Shown in pieces: positions 15,232-23,990 of a stretch of DNA of 64,000 bases (position 1 is the stretch's first letter; the number at the start of each line of letters is the position of its first letter). The DNA is from VRUE01 sp963702575 (GTDB lineage Bacteria; Actinomycetota; Thermoleophilia; Solirubrobacterales; 70-9), in the NCBI GenBank assembly GCA_963702575.1, contig CAVPCU010000006.1, positions 372,001-436,000 of the forward strand, written 5' to 3'. A program made the translations under genes and the position numbers. The notes under the pieces are model-generated. The model made no database searches. It was given only the letters and a program-made list of their open reading frames with translations, and had not been told where the DNA came from.

Positions 15232-16161
15232 ATCGCGGCAAACACCCTCATCGCCGGAGCGACTGGGTTTGTCGGCTCCCGGCTGGCCGGCTCGCTGGCG
15301 GAAACGGAATCGTTCGTCCGCTGCCTGGTTCGCGACCGCTCGAAAGCGGAGTGGCTCGAGACAGCCGGCCTGGACCTCCACGAGGGCGACATCACCGACG
15401 CCGACAGCCTCGTCGGCGCGGCGAAAGACGTCGAGATCGCCTACTGCCTCGTCCACGCGATGGCCGGGGGCGAGGGGTTCGCCGAGCGAGAGCGGATCGG
15501 GGCGCTGAACTTCGCCCGGATGGCAAGGCGCGAAGGCGTCAGGCGGGTCGTCTACCTCGGCGGGCTCGGCGACGAGAGCGAGTCGAAGCACCTGCGCAGC
15601 CGCCACGAGACCGCGCGCGTCCTCGCCGCCGAGGGGCCTCCGCTCACCTACTTCCGGGCGGCGATGGTGGTCGGCGCCGGCAGCGAGTCATACCGGACCC
15701 TGCGCTACCTGGTGGGACGGCTGCCGGTGATGATCGGCCCCAGCTGGCTGCGCATAGACACGCAGCCGATCGGCATCGATGCGACGATCGAGTATCTGCT
15801 CCGCGCTCCCGAGGTTCCCCAGTCCGAGGGCCGGGAGGTCCAGATCGGCGGCCCCGACGTCCTCTCCTACTCGGAGATGCTGGATCGGATGGCGCTGGCG
15901 ATGGGGAAGAGGCCGCGGCGAAAGCTCCCGGTCCCCTTCATCACCCCGTGGCTGTCGGCGCTCTGGCTTGGCTTGGTGACGCCGGTCGACGTGAAGGTGG
16001 CGCGCCCGCTGGTCGAGGGCCTGACCACCGCCACCGTCGTCACCGACCCCTCCGGGGCAGAGCCGTTCGGCATCGTGCCCGAGTCATTCGACGAGGCGCT
16101 GCGGCGCGCGCTCGCGGAGGAAGAGCTTGGGGAACAGACTCGGGACTTGCTCAAAGGCTAA
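15232..16161 (+). CDS. Atypical SDR / NAD(P)-binding protein without a clear start
   Basis: The frame opens after a TAG at 15226-15228 and reads NTLIAGATGFVGSRLAGSLA, an atypical-SDR Rossmann N-terminus (G-x-x-G-x-x-G), then VRCLVRDRSKAEWL, YCLVHAMAGG, VRRVVYLGGLGDE and a substrate-binding domain. About 309 residues. No ATG/GTG/TTG exists between the stop and the Rossmann motif; ATC at 15232 sits where a start is expected, so either a non-standard start or a base error is likely. The lipoprotein gene follows after 6 bp. Confidence 0.8.
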   Translation: MAANTLIAGATGFVGSRLAGSLAETESFVRCLVRDRSKAEWLETAGLDLHEGDITDADSLVGAAKDVEIAYCLVHAMAGGEGFAERERIGALNFARMARREGVRRVVYLGGLGDESESKHLRSRHETARVLAAEGPPLTYFRAAMVVGAGSESYRTLRYLVGRLPVMIGPSWLRIDTQPIGIDATIEYLLRAPEVPQSEGREVQIGGPDVLSYSEMLDRMALAMGKRPRRKLPVPFITPWLSALWLGLVTPVDVKVARPLVEGLTTATVVTDPSGAEPFGIVPESFDEALRRALAEEELGEQTRDLLKG

Positions 16162-16167
16162 CGCCGG

Positions 16168-17061
16168 ATGAGCGTTCGTCTGGCTATCTGCGTGGGCCTG
16201 GCGGCGCTTCTCGGCGGGTGTGGCCACGGCTCTCGGCAGCCCTTTCGTGCCGAGGTTCACCGTGCCCGGGTCGCCAACACCGAGATCGCCTGGTACGAAC
16301 GTGGTCAGGGGCCGCCGCTGGTGATGTTGATGGGCACGGGCTCGACCATGGCCGAATGGGATCCGGCGCTGCTGCGGCTGCTTGCCCGGGGCCACCGGCT
16401 GATCCTCTTCGACTATCCCGGGGTCGGGATGTCGGGGCCCTGGCATGGCGACTCCTTCGACTCGCTCGCCGACGCCACCGCCGGCCTGATGGACGCGATC
16501 CACCTGCCCCGGGCCGACGTCCTCGGCTGGTCGATGGGCGGCTTCGTCGCCCAGCGCCTGGCCGTCGATCGCCCGCAGGGGGTCTCCGACCTGATCCTGG
16601 CCGGGACCAACCCCGGCGGCAGCCGGACCGTGCTCGGCTCGCCCAAGCTCCAGGCGATCGACAGCGATCCCGAACCGAGCGACGCCGAGATCCTGCGCGA
16701 GCTATACCCGCCGGACCGGCAGGCGGAGGGCCGGCGGTTCCTGCGCCGCCTGGAACGCGCCAGCCAGAGCGGCGAGATCCCCGACGACTTCCACGTCCCT
16801 GTCGCCACCACCGACGCCCAGGTCGCGGCCGAGGACCCGTGGCTGCGCAGCAACCGGAACTACCGCCAGCTGGCCGGCGTCGAAGCGCCGACGCTGGCCG
16901 CGGCCGGTGCCGCCGATCCGGTCGTGCCGCCGGTGAACCTGCGGCGCATCGCCGCCCGGATCCCGCGGTCCAAGCTCATCGTCCTTCCCGGGGCCCACGC
17001 GTTCCTGTTCCAGGAGCGCCGCCCGTTCACCCGCGCCGTGGACCGCTTCCTGCGTCAGTGA
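16168..17061 (+). CDS. Lipoprotein alpha/beta hydrolase
   Basis: A 297-residue protein with an N-terminal signal and lipobox-like LAALLGGC (Cys18), so probably membrane-anchored outside the cell. The hydrolase domain shows VMLMGTGSTMAEWDP, LILFDYPGVGMSG, nucleophile LGWSMGGFVAQR (Ser), acid in AAGAADPVVPP and His in LPGAHAFLFQE. It follows the SDR gene closely on the same strand and its 3' end overlaps the convergent CDF transporter by 7 bp. Substrate unknown. Confidence 0.87.
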   Translation: MSVRLAICVGLAALLGGCGHGSRQPFRAEVHRARVANTEIAWYERGQGPPLVMLMGTGSTMAEWDPALLRLLARGHRLILFDYPGVGMSGPWHGDSFDSLADATAGLMDAIHLPRADVLGWSMGGFVAQRLAVDRPQGVSDLILAGTNPGGSRTVLGSPKLQAIDSDPEPSDAEILRELYPPDRQAEGRRFLRRLERASQSGEIPDDFHVPVATTDAQVAAEDPWLRSNRNYRQLAGVEAPTLAAAGAADPVVPPVNLRRIAARIPRSKLIVLPGAHAFLFQERRPFTRAVDRFLRQ

Positions 17062-17687
17062 GAGTGATCGTGGCCGCGCACGGTTCGCCACGACTGCCAG
17101 GTGATGCGGAGGATGACGACGGTGATGCCGAGGCCGATCAGCGGGTCGGCGATCGGCGCGCCGAGGGCGACGACGATGGCCGAGGCGACGACGGCGAGGC
17201 TGACGTAGGCGTCGGCGCGGGCGTGGTTGCCGTCGGCGATCAGCGCCGGGCTGTCGAGTGCCCTGCCCGCCCGGGTGCGGATGATCGCTGCGAGCCAGTT
17301 GCCGGCGTAGCCGATCAGGCCGGCGGCGGCCAGCGCGATCAGGTGGGTCGGCGTCTGAGGGTGGATCAGGCGCAGCACGGCCTCGACCCCGGCGACGCAG
17401 GCGCTGAGGAAGATCGCGGCGACGACGAAGAGGCCGGCCCAACGCTCGGCCCGCGGCGAACGCAGGGCGAAGGCGATCCCGAGCGGGATCGCGGTCGAGG
17501 CGTCGCCGAAGTTGTGGATCAGGTCGGCGAGCAGGGCGATGCTGCCGCTGAGGACGAAGATCGCCGTCTGCGCGGCCGCGGCGAGGCCGAGCACGAGCAG
17601 CGAGAGCGCCACCGCGCGGAGCCCGTCGCGCGAGCGTTTGATGCTCGCGTCGACGAGTCCGTGCGAGTGACCGTGCGCGGCGTTCAC
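17055..17687 (-). CDS. Cation diffusion facilitator transporter, short form
   Basis: A 210-residue CDF (ZitB/CzcD-like) protein beginning with a His-rich MNAAHGHSHG and ending GHDHSH. Membrane segments include AVALSLLVLGLAAAAQTAIF and SIALLADLIHNFGD, with the metal-binding HxxxD (HNFGD) in TM2 and DGNHARADAYVS in TM5. It stops after TM6 and lacks the cytoplasmic C-terminal domain. Such short forms export Zn2+, Co2+ or related divalent ions using the proton gradient. Confidence 0.88.
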   Translation of the reverse strand: MNAAHGHSHGLVDASIKRSRDGLRAVALSLLVLGLAAAAQTAIFVLSGSIALLADLIHNFGDASTAIPLGIAFALRSPRAERWAGLFVVAAIFLSACVAGVEAVLRLIHPQTPTHLIALAAAGLIGYAGNWLAAIIRTRAGRALDSPALIADGNHARADAYVSLAVVASAIVVALGAPIADPLIGLGITVVILRITWQSWRTVRGHDHSH

Positions 17688-17705
17688 GCCGCGAATCTAA
17701 CTACC

Positions 17706-18227
17706 TCAGTGACCCGCCTTTTCGCCGTTGGCGTGCAGCGGGTACCAGGAGGCGCCGAACGCCTTGCTGTCGGTGCCGTTGTCTTCGCCGGGCTTGGTGT
17801 CGCCCTCGAAGGTGTAGAGGGGCCAGCCGGCGTAGGTGACCTGGACGGTGCCGTCGCTGCGCTTGGTCGTCCCCGTTTCGGAGGACATCGCGCCGCCTTC
17901 GGCCTTCGGGGTGCCGGCGTAGGGTGGCCAGGCTTTGGCGCAGGCGCCGGAGCAGGCCGACTTGCCGTTCTGGTCCTTCTCGAAGTAGTAGAGCGTCATG
18001 CCTTCGGAGTCGACCAGCACCTTGCCGACCCCCGAGGCGCTGCCGACCGAGATCGCGGCCGGCGCCGTCCCGCTCGTTTCGCTGTTCGCGGCTTCCTTGC
18101 TCGCGGCGGTGCTTTCTTCGCCGCCGTAGGCGCCGCCTCCACTCGAGCTGCTGTTGCTGCTGCTGCCGCAGCCGGCGACGGCCAGCGCTCCGGCGATCGC
18201 GAGGGCGAGCGCGATGGTCTTGATCAT
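17706..18227 (-). CDS. Lipoprotein with Yx(F/W/Y)xxD repeats (COG4315-like)
   Basis: From ATG 18227, 173 residues. A signal peptide ending LAVAGCG (lipobox) is followed by a Ser/Gly-rich linker and two repeats: MTLYYFEKDQNGKSACSGAC and WPLYTFEGDTKPGEDNG, the hallmark of secreted COG4315 lipoproteins; ACAKAWPP is also typical. The ATG overlaps the stop of the anti-sigma gene (18224-18227), giving a sigma/anti-sigma/lipoprotein operon. Function unknown; family members are suspected to bind metal or heme. Confidence 0.85.
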   Translation of the reverse strand: MIKTIALALAIAGALAVAGCGSSSNSSSSGGGAYGGEESTAASKEAANSETSGTAPAAISVGSASGVGKVLVDSEGMTLYYFEKDQNGKSACSGACAKAWPPYAGTPKAEGGAMSSETGTTKRSDGTVQVTYAGWPLYTFEGDTKPGEDNGTDSKAFGASWYPLHANGEKAGH

Positions 18228-18928
18228 GCGTCCTCCTGGTTCGTGTTGACGTTGGCTTCGGTGCCGCTCGTGACGATCGGAGCGACGAAGGTGCGGTTGC
18301 CGACGCGGACGCCGATCGCCCTGACGGCGGAGACGTCGAGCGCCGAGCTGAGCGTCGCCTGGGCGTCCTCGCCCCAGCGGTAGCGGAAGGAGCCGGCGGG
18401 CATCCGGGCCCCGCCGGGGCCGCGCACGAAGACCCGGCAGAGGGTGCCCGAGCGGACCCCTTGCACGTACATGTGGATCTCGGTGCCGAAGGCGTGCGGC
18501 TCGAGCGTCGCGTCGATCTTCATCCCCGCCGGCAGCGAGGCGAAGGCGACGTGCTGTTGCGGCGCCGGCTCGCCGCCGGGCAGGACGAAGATCGCCAGCG
18601 CCGCGGCTGCGGCGGCGACGGTCGCGGTGGCGCCGCCGAGCGCGACGCGGAGCCGCCAGCGCCGCCGCTGCTGCGCGCGCCGCTCGGCGCGGATCGTCGC
18701 CGTGACCCGCTTGGCGAGCGCCGGCGGCGGCACGGGCGCCGCGCCGAAGCGCTCGGGATCGGCGAGCGGCATCAGCCGGGCGACCGAGGCCAGCGAGGCG
18801 AGCTCGGCGGTGCACTCGGGGCAGCCCTCGAGGTGCGCCTCGAGCGCGGCGCGCTCCTCGTCGGGGAGCTGGCCGAGCGCCTGCGCGCCCAGCGACTCCC
18901 GCCACTCGCGGCAGCGCTCAGCCGTCAT
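18224..18928 (-). CDS. Anti-sigma factor with zinc-finger domain
   Basis: A 234-residue protein. The N-terminus is a zf-HC2-type anti-sigma domain (EERAALEAHLEGCPECTAEL: H-x3-C-x2-C). One membrane helix (ATATVAAAAAALAIFVLP, about residues 100-118) separates it from an extracytoplasmic domain with FGTEIHMYVQGVRSGTLCRV. It overlaps the sigma gene by 11 bp upstream and the lipoprotein by 4 bp downstream. It presumably holds the ECF sigma factor at the membrane until a signal is sensed outside. Confidence 0.9.
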   Translation of the reverse strand: MTAERCREWRESLGAQALGQLPDEERAALEAHLEGCPECTAELASLASVARLMPLADPERFGAAPVPPPALAKRVTATIRAERRAQQRRRWRLRVALGGATATVAAAAAALAIFVLPGGEPAPQQHVAFASLPAGMKIDATLEPHAFGTEIHMYVQGVRSGTLCRVFVRGPGGARMPAGSFRYRWGEDAQATLSSALDVSAVRAIGVRVGNRTFVAPIVTSGTEANVNTNQEDA

Positions 18929-19442
18929 AGCCGATCTCCTCCAGGGCGACCCGCAGCGCGCGCAGGCCGTAGTAGACGCGGCTCTTGACCGTGCCCTCGG
19001 GCACGCCGAGCTCCTCCGCCACCTCGGCGTAGGGGCGGCCGCGGTAGTAGGTCTCGACCAGGATCTGGCGGTGCTGGTCGCCGATCCGCCGCATCGCCTC
19101 CTCGAGCTGCCAGGCGAGCAGCGCCTCCTCGAAGGGCTCGACCGTTGGCTCGATCCCGCCCTCGGCGACTCCCGGTCGCGCCGCCCGCGCCCGGCCGAGG
19201 TCGATCACGACGTTGCGCAGGATCGCGAACAGCCAGGTCCGCAGCGAGCCGATCTGCGGATCGAAGCGCTCGCCCGCCCGCCAGGCGCGGAGGAAGGTCT
19301 CCTGGACGGCCTCCTCGGCCAGCCCCGAGTCGCCGAGCGAGCGCACCGCGAACCCGTACAGCTCGCCCGCGTGGGCGGCGTAGGCCTCGCGCACGTCTCG
19401 CTCCTCGCGTAGCGCGCCAGCTGTCATCGACTCAATCTTCAC
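18918..19442 (-). CDS. ECF-family RNA polymerase sigma factor
   Basis: Up to 174 residues; ATG 19427 (MTAGALREE) is an alternative start. Sigma region 2 includes LAEEAVQETFLRAWRAGERF and SLRTWLFAILRNVVIDLGR. Region 4 includes HRQILVETYYRGRPYAEVAE then LGVPEGTVKSRVYYGLRALR. Length and domain order are those of an ECF (SigK/RpoE-like) factor. It overlaps the anti-sigma gene, the standard coupled arrangement, and likely activates its own operon; I did not identify the promoter. Confidence 0.95.
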   Translation of the reverse strand: MKIESMTAGALREERDVREAYAAHAGELYGFAVRSLGDSGLAEEAVQETFLRAWRAGERFDPQIGSLRTWLFAILRNVVIDLGRARAARPGVAEGGIEPTVEPFEEALLAWQLEEAMRRIGDQHRQILVETYYRGRPYAEVAEELGVPEGTVKSRVYYGLRALRVALEEIGYDG

Positions 19443-19485
19443 AGCGGCTGGTGTTACGGCGCCGGGGCGGCGCCGGTTCAGATCG

Positions 19486-21021
19486 TCAGCCGCCGAGGCG
19501 GTAGGCGACGAGTTCGGGCGTTTGGCCGGCAGCGGTGGCGACGCCCGCGGGGACGATCACCGTGTCGCCGGAGACGGTGACGCCGGTGTTGGCGCCGGCC
19601 GGCAGCGCCTCCTGCCAGACCAGCTTGCCGGTGTTCGCTTCGAACGCGTAGACGCGTCCTTCGTAGGTGGTGGTGAAGACGAGGTCGTTGACCGAGGTGG
19701 TCGCGCCGAAGGCGGCCGAGGAGAATTCGTGCTGCCACTCGACCTTGCCGCTGTTCGCGTCGAGGGCGACGATTTCGCCCGTCAGCGGGCTCGATTCGGA
19801 GATTTCGGAGGGCGAGGCGATCGTCACCGGGTGGTTGACCACCGGCGCGAAGACGCTCTTGCCGTCGGTCGAGGTCGGGGCGATCACGCCGCCGAGGTTG
19901 CCCGGGGAGACTTCGAAGGGCGGCTTCAGCTTCGAGGTTTCGCCGTGCATCGCCAGCAGCCCGTCTTCGTCGTGGCCGTTGTGGGTGCCGACCGGCTGCT
20001 TCCAGATCAGCTTGCCGCTTTCGGGGTCGAGCGCGATCGCGATCCCCGACTTGCCGGCTGCCAGCACCACCTGCCGGCCGCCGACCTGGCTGAGGATCGG
20101 CGGGCCCTCCATGTCCCAGTCGTAGAGGTCGTGCGGGGTCACCTGGTAGTACCACTGCAGCTTCCCGGTCTTGTCGTCGAGCTTGACGATCGAGTCGGTG
20201 TAGAGGTTCGGCCCGGGCCGGCTCGAGCCCCACGGGTATTTGCCGGTGCCCGGGAACGGCCCCGGGTTGCCGACCCCCACGTACATCGAGCCCTTGCCGT
20301 CGAAGGCCGGCGTCTGCCAGACCCCGCCGCCGGAGTTGATCGTCGAGTGCGCCTTCGACCAGAGGTCCTTCGGCACCGTTTCGAAGCTCCAAAGTTTCTT
20401 GCCCGACTTGGCGTCGAGCGCCCAGAGGATCCCCTGGCCTTCGCCTTCGTAGGCCTCGTTCGCGTTGAGCGGCACGGTGGAGACATAGACGATGCCGTCG
20501 TGGAAGCCGGGCGCCATGTCGATTCCCTCGTGTTCGTTGCGCGAGAGCTTCACCGACCAGAGCTGTTCTCCGTTCTTCTGGTCGAGGGCGAAGGCTTCGG
20601 TCGGGGTCGCCCCGTAGACCCGGTCGTCGGCGACGACAACGCCGTTGGGCCCCTCGTCGGGTTTTTCGAAGCTCTTTTCCCAGAGCACGTCGCCGCTTTC
20701 GAGGTCGATCGCCTGCACGTTGGACTCGAGGTCCTGCGAGTAGACGACGCCGCCCGCGACCACCGGCGAGGCGGAGTAGGCGCCGAAGCTGCTTTTCGCT
20801 TCCAGCGGCACGGTCCAGGCGACCTTCAGCTGGTTGACGTTGGCGCTCTTGATCGGCCCGCCGACGTGGCGGGTGTTGGCTGCGTCGAAGTTGGGGTAGC
20901 CCGAGCCGGTGAAGCTGACGCTGCTGTTCGAGGAGCCGCCGCCGCAGGCGCTCAGCGTCATGCTGGCGACCACCGCCAGCGCGGCCGCGACCCCTGCCCA
21001 ACCGGTTCTCCCTACTGCCAT
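19486..21021 (-). CDS. PQQ-like beta-propeller lipoprotein
   Basis: A 511-residue protein with a lipobox (TLSACGGG) after a signal peptide. The body consists of PQQ-enzyme-type propeller repeats: VQAIDLESGDVLWEKSF, FALDQKNGEQLWSVKL, LWALDAKSGKKLWSFE, KLDDKTGKLQWYYQV, IALDPESGKLIWKQP, VALDANSGKVEWQHEF, and YAFEANTGKLVWQE. PHDLYDWDMEGPPIL is typical of PQQ-dependent dehydrogenase-like proteins, but without clear catalytic residues or a cytochrome domain its enzyme activity is unproven. It could be a surface-anchored dehydrogenase or a structural propeller. Confidence 0.87.
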   Translation of the reverse strand: MAVGRTGWAGVAAALAVVASMTLSACGGGSSNSSVSFTGSGYPNFDAANTRHVGGPIKSANVNQLKVAWTVPLEAKSSFGAYSASPVVAGGVVYSQDLESNVQAIDLESGDVLWEKSFEKPDEGPNGVVVADDRVYGATPTEAFALDQKNGEQLWSVKLSRNEHEGIDMAPGFHDGIVYVSTVPLNANEAYEGEGQGILWALDAKSGKKLWSFETVPKDLWSKAHSTINSGGGVWQTPAFDGKGSMYVGVGNPGPFPGTGKYPWGSSRPGPNLYTDSIVKLDDKTGKLQWYYQVTPHDLYDWDMEGPPILSQVGGRQVVLAAGKSGIAIALDPESGKLIWKQPVGTHNGHDEDGLLAMHGETSKLKPPFEVSPGNLGGVIAPTSTDGKSVFAPVVNHPVTIASPSEISESSPLTGEIVALDANSGKVEWQHEFSSAAFGATTSVNDLVFTTTYEGRVYAFEANTGKLVWQEALPAGANTGVTVSGDTVIVPAGVATAAGQTPELVAYRLGG

Positions 21022-21052
21022 GGCGTGACCCTATTCGATAACTAAAACTACG

Positions 21053-22378
21053 TCAACTAGTTTCAGAGCGAAGTAGCGAACTGGAATCGATCTGTTTATG
21101 CACGAGCGGCGCCAGCACGCGGTTGGCGAGCAGGCCGAGCGCGCCGAGGTTGGCGAAGCCCGGCCCCTGGCTCAGCCCGGCGAGGCCCGGGATCTGCAGC
21201 CGCGGCTCCATCCCGCGCAGCTCGAGGTTGCGGCCGATCGGCACCTCGGTCCCCGCCGGCGTGTCCCAGAGCCTGCCGACCCGTTCCTCGATCTCGGTCC
21301 GCACCCGGTCGGGGAAGAGGGTGCGGAGCTGGGCGAGCAGGTCGAACCCGGTGCAGTTGACGACGAAGTCGTGCTCGGCGCCCTTCGGCCCCTCGGGCGA
21401 GACGTACTCGACCCGCACCGCGCCGCCCTCGCCGGCGCCGACGTCGGTCACCCGCCCGGTGGCGAAGCGGCAGCGGTCGTCGTAGGCGATCGCCGCCAGG
21501 CTGGGCGGGTCGAACACGCCGCGGTCGGAGTGCTTGACGAAGTCGCGCCGCGTCTGCTGGTCGAGCGCCTCCCACTCGACCTCGTCGGGGTCGGAGAAGA
21601 CGCGGTTCTCGAGGAAGCTCTCGCCGCGGCTCATCGGCAGCATCGGCGTGTAGATCGTGCAGCGCGCCAGCGGCCGGAAGCCGCGCAGGAACATCGTGCA
21701 GCTGAGCGCGCTCTCGCCGCCGCCGACGACGGCGACGTCGCAGCGGCGATCGGCGGGCAGCTGGGCGAACTCCTCGCGCCTGCTGTCGCAGTGGAAGAGC
21801 CTCGAGGCGACGCTCGGCTCGTGGGGGAAGGCGCGGTGGATGCCGGGGCCGGTGAGGACCAGCGCGCCGGCGCTGTGGCGCGAGCGCCCCGCCGGCTCTT
21901 CGACCTCGACCAGCCAGTTCTCGTGCGGCTCGTCGAGCGAGACCTCGGCGACGCGGCCGTGGACGTGGCTGACGCCCGCGGTCGCCCGCGAGAGCACCCA
22001 GGTCAGGTACTCGCCGTAGTCGCGGTGGCGGACCGAGGGCGAGCCGGCGTCGATCCAGCGCGCGTAGCGCCGCAGCCCGACCATGTAGCGCTGCCAGGAG
22101 AAGCCGATGACGAGATCGTCGATCGCCTCGCCGTCCTCGCCGAAGGCCTCGAAGCTGCGGTAGGGGAAGCCGACGTCCTTGATCGGCGTCACCGCCAGCG
22201 GCTCCTCGCCCGAGGTCATCCCGTTGCGCCCCTTCCAGGAGGCGGCGACCTCGGTCCCCTCGACGATCGTCAGCGAGACCGGGCCGAGCCCGAGCGTGTT
22301 GAGCGCGTGCACCTTGGCCGCGATCCCGGCGGCCTTGGCGCCGGCGCCGACTACGAGTAGATCGGCTCGCGGGCCCAT
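21053..22378 (-). CDS. SidA/IucD/PvdA-type N-hydroxylating flavin monooxygenase
   Basis: From ATG 22378, 441 residues. The FAD motif is LLVVGAGAKAAGIAAKVHAL and the NADPH motif CDVAVVGGGESALS; VVNCTGFDLL matches the terminal ATG-type motif of class B N-hydroxylases, and SRGESFLENRVFSDPD corresponds to the substrate/NADPH loop. Known relatives hydroxylate primary amines of ornithine, lysine or aromatic/aliphatic amines. It is the last gene of the seven-gene minus-strand operon and overlaps the P450 gene by 28 bp. The amine it acts on may be the aromatic amine supplied by the ADC pathway. Confidence 0.85.
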   Translation of the reverse strand: MGPRADLLVVGAGAKAAGIAAKVHALNTLGLGPVSLTIVEGTEVAASWKGRNGMTSGEEPLAVTPIKDVGFPYRSFEAFGEDGEAIDDLVIGFSWQRYMVGLRRYARWIDAGSPSVRHRDYGEYLTWVLSRATAGVSHVHGRVAEVSLDEPHENWLVEVEEPAGRSRHSAGALVLTGPGIHRAFPHEPSVASRLFHCDSRREEFAQLPADRRCDVAVVGGGESALSCTMFLRGFRPLARCTIYTPMLPMSRGESFLENRVFSDPDEVEWEALDQQTRRDFVKHSDRGVFDPPSLAAIAYDDRCRFATGRVTDVGAGEGGAVRVEYVSPEGPKGAEHDFVVNCTGFDLLAQLRTLFPDRVRTEIEERVGRLWDTPAGTEVPIGRNLELRGMEPRLQIPGLAGLSQGPGFANLGALGLLANRVLAPLVHKQIDSSSLLRSETS

Positions 22379-23688
22379 GGCTGCTCGACGCGCGCGCGTG
22401 GCTCGGCGAGCACGCGCGCCCGCTTGTCGGGGCTGAAGGAGATCGCGCTGCGCGTCGCCCGCTCCGAGCCGCCGCCGACCGGGCGCAGCTCGACCTCGGC
22501 GAGCACCGTGCGCAGCACCCGCTTCATCTCGAGTTCGGCGTAGCTCGCCGCGAGGCAGCGGCGCACGCCGCCGCCGAAGGGGATCCAGGTGTAGGTGCCG
22601 GGCGGCCGCTCGAGGAAGCGCTCGGGGAGGAAGCTGAGCGGGCGCGGGTAGAAGCGCTCGTCGCGGTGGATCAGGTAGACGCAGGGGGCGACGGTCGTGC
22701 CGGCGGGCAGCTCGTAGCCGCCCAGCTCCATCGGCTCGAGCAGGCGCCGGGCGACGACCGGGACGGGCGGGCAGAGGCGCAGCGTCTCCTGCACCACGGC
22801 GTCCATGTACTCGCCGCTCTCGCCGCGGTCGACCTCCTCCTGCAGGCGCGCCAGCTTCTCGGGGTGGCGCAGCAGCCGCTCGAAGGCCCAGGCCAGCGAG
22901 GAGGAGGTCGGGCCGTCGGTGAGCAGCGTCATCAGTTCGTCGCGCAGCTCCCTCTCGCCCAACGGCGAGCCGTCCTCGTAGCGCGCCTCGAGCAGCATCG
23001 AGACGATGTCGCGGGGGCCGTCCTCGCCTTCGCGCCGGCGCCTCTCGACCTCCTCGCGCAGCGCCTCCTCGACCGGCTCCATCGCCGCCCGGAAGCCGCC
23101 GCTGCGGGCGATCCAGCTTGGGCCGAGCGCCGCCAGCCGGGTGAGGCGGCCGGGATCGTTGAGCGCCTCGGTGAGCCCGGTCAGGGCGGCGCGGATGCGC
23201 TGCAGCCGGGCCGGGTCGCCGGGGCCGAAGACGGTGCGCATGATCACCTCCTGGGTGATCGCCTGCATCCGCGGCCACAGCTCGAAGGCCTCGCTGGCCG
23301 GCCAGCGGCGCACCTCGCCGCGCGTCACCTCGGCCATCATCTCGACGTCGCCGTCCATCCGCTCGCGATGGAACGGCGGCAGCATCAGCCGCCGCCGGGT
23401 CATGTGGTCGGGCTCCTCGAGCAGCATCACCGAGCGCGCCCCCAGCACCGGCAGCAGCAGCGGGTTGGCGAGGGCGACGCCCATGCTGGCCGGCGGCGCG
23501 GTGAAGACCCGTTTGACGTCCGCGGGGTCGCAGAGGAAGACCCACGTGCCCGAGTGGAGGATGCGCATGCTGAAGATCTCGCCGTAGCGCTCGCGGCAGC
23601 GCTTCATCAGCGGGAACGGACGCCGCGCCCAGCCGATCGCCTGCAGCGCGCTCGGCATCCGCGGCCCCGGCGGCAGCCCGGCCCTCAC
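22351..23688 (-). CDS. Cytochrome P450
   Basis: A 445-residue P450. The heme-thiolate motif WIPFGGGVRRCLAASYAELE, the ExxR (VVQETLRLCPPVP) and the PERF segment are clear. The I-helix is unusual: LLTDGPTSSSLAWAFE, where the usual A-G-x-D/E-T-T is D-G-P-T-S-S, so the acid of the acid-alcohol pair is replaced. That occurs in P450s with atypical oxygen activation or non-oxygenase chemistry. The start ATG overlaps the chorismate-mutase stop by 4 nt, so the gene is translationally coupled in the operon. Confidence 0.9.
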   Translation of the reverse strand: MRAGLPPGPRMPSALQAIGWARRPFPLMKRCRERYGEIFSMRILHSGTWVFLCDPADVKRVFTAPPASMGVALANPLLLPVLGARSVMLLEEPDHMTRRRLMLPPFHRERMDGDVEMMAEVTRGEVRRWPASEAFELWPRMQAITQEVIMRTVFGPGDPARLQRIRAALTGLTEALNDPGRLTRLAALGPSWIARSGGFRAAMEPVEEALREEVERRRREGEDGPRDIVSMLLEARYEDGSPLGERELRDELMTLLTDGPTSSSLAWAFERLLRHPEKLARLQEEVDRGESGEYMDAVVQETLRLCPPVPVVARRLLEPMELGGYELPAGTTVAPCVYLIHRDERFYPRPLSFLPERFLERPPGTYTWIPFGGGVRRCLAASYAELEMKRVLRTVLAEVELRPVGGGSERATRSAISFSPDKRARVLAEPRARVEQPWAREPIYS

Positions 23689-23990
23689 CGGCCGGCTCCG
23701 TCGGAGCGGGCCGCGAGCTGGGCCATCAGCTCGTCCTCCTCCTTGCAGGTGGCGGCGATCAGCAGCTCGAAGAGGTCGGCGCTGAACTCGGCCGGCAGCT
23801 CGGCCTCGGCGCCGCGCGCCAGGTAGCGCGCCCGCACCGCGGCGACGCGGTCGGGCTGCATCATCGGGATTCCCTCGGCGAGCTTGTGGCGGGCGATCTC
23901 GCGGCAGACCTCGAAGCGCTCGCCGAGCAGGCGGGCGATCTCGTCGTCGAGCTCGTCGAGGCGGTGGCGGAAGGGCTCGAGGCCGGTCAC
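23685..23990 (-). CDS. AroQ-type chorismate mutase-like protein, possible ADC mutase
   Basis: A 101-residue all-alpha CM_2 protein: FRHRLDELDDEIARLLGERF, then VCREIARHKLAEGIPMMQPD and FELLIAATCKEEDELM. The I-P-M-M-Q-P segment is, as I recall, shared with PapB/CmlD-type 4-amino-4-deoxychorismate mutases of the 4-aminophenylalanine pathway. Next to a fused ADC synthase, ADC mutase is the likelier role over housekeeping chorismate mutase. Both flanking overlaps are ATGA type. No 4-amino-4-deoxyprephenate dehydrogenase (PapC) gene is present in the window. Confidence 0.8.
   Translation of the reverse strand: MTGLEPFRHRLDELDDEIARLLGERFEVCREIARHKLAEGIPMMQPDRVAAVRARYLARGAEAELPAEFSADLFELLIAATCKEEDELMAQLAARSDGAGR

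Noticed and set aside
18110..18180. Simple-sequence repeat as a phase-variation tract
   Set aside because: The Ser/Gly codon run encodes the disordered linker after the lipobox of the lipoprotein at 17706-18227; unit is irregular, not a slippage tract.
15162..18383. A 1073-codon open frame on the plus strand
   Set aside because: It crosses several well-supported genes in the wrong frame and on the wrong strand, with Arg/Pro/Gly-rich sequence and no domain; a by-product of high GC.
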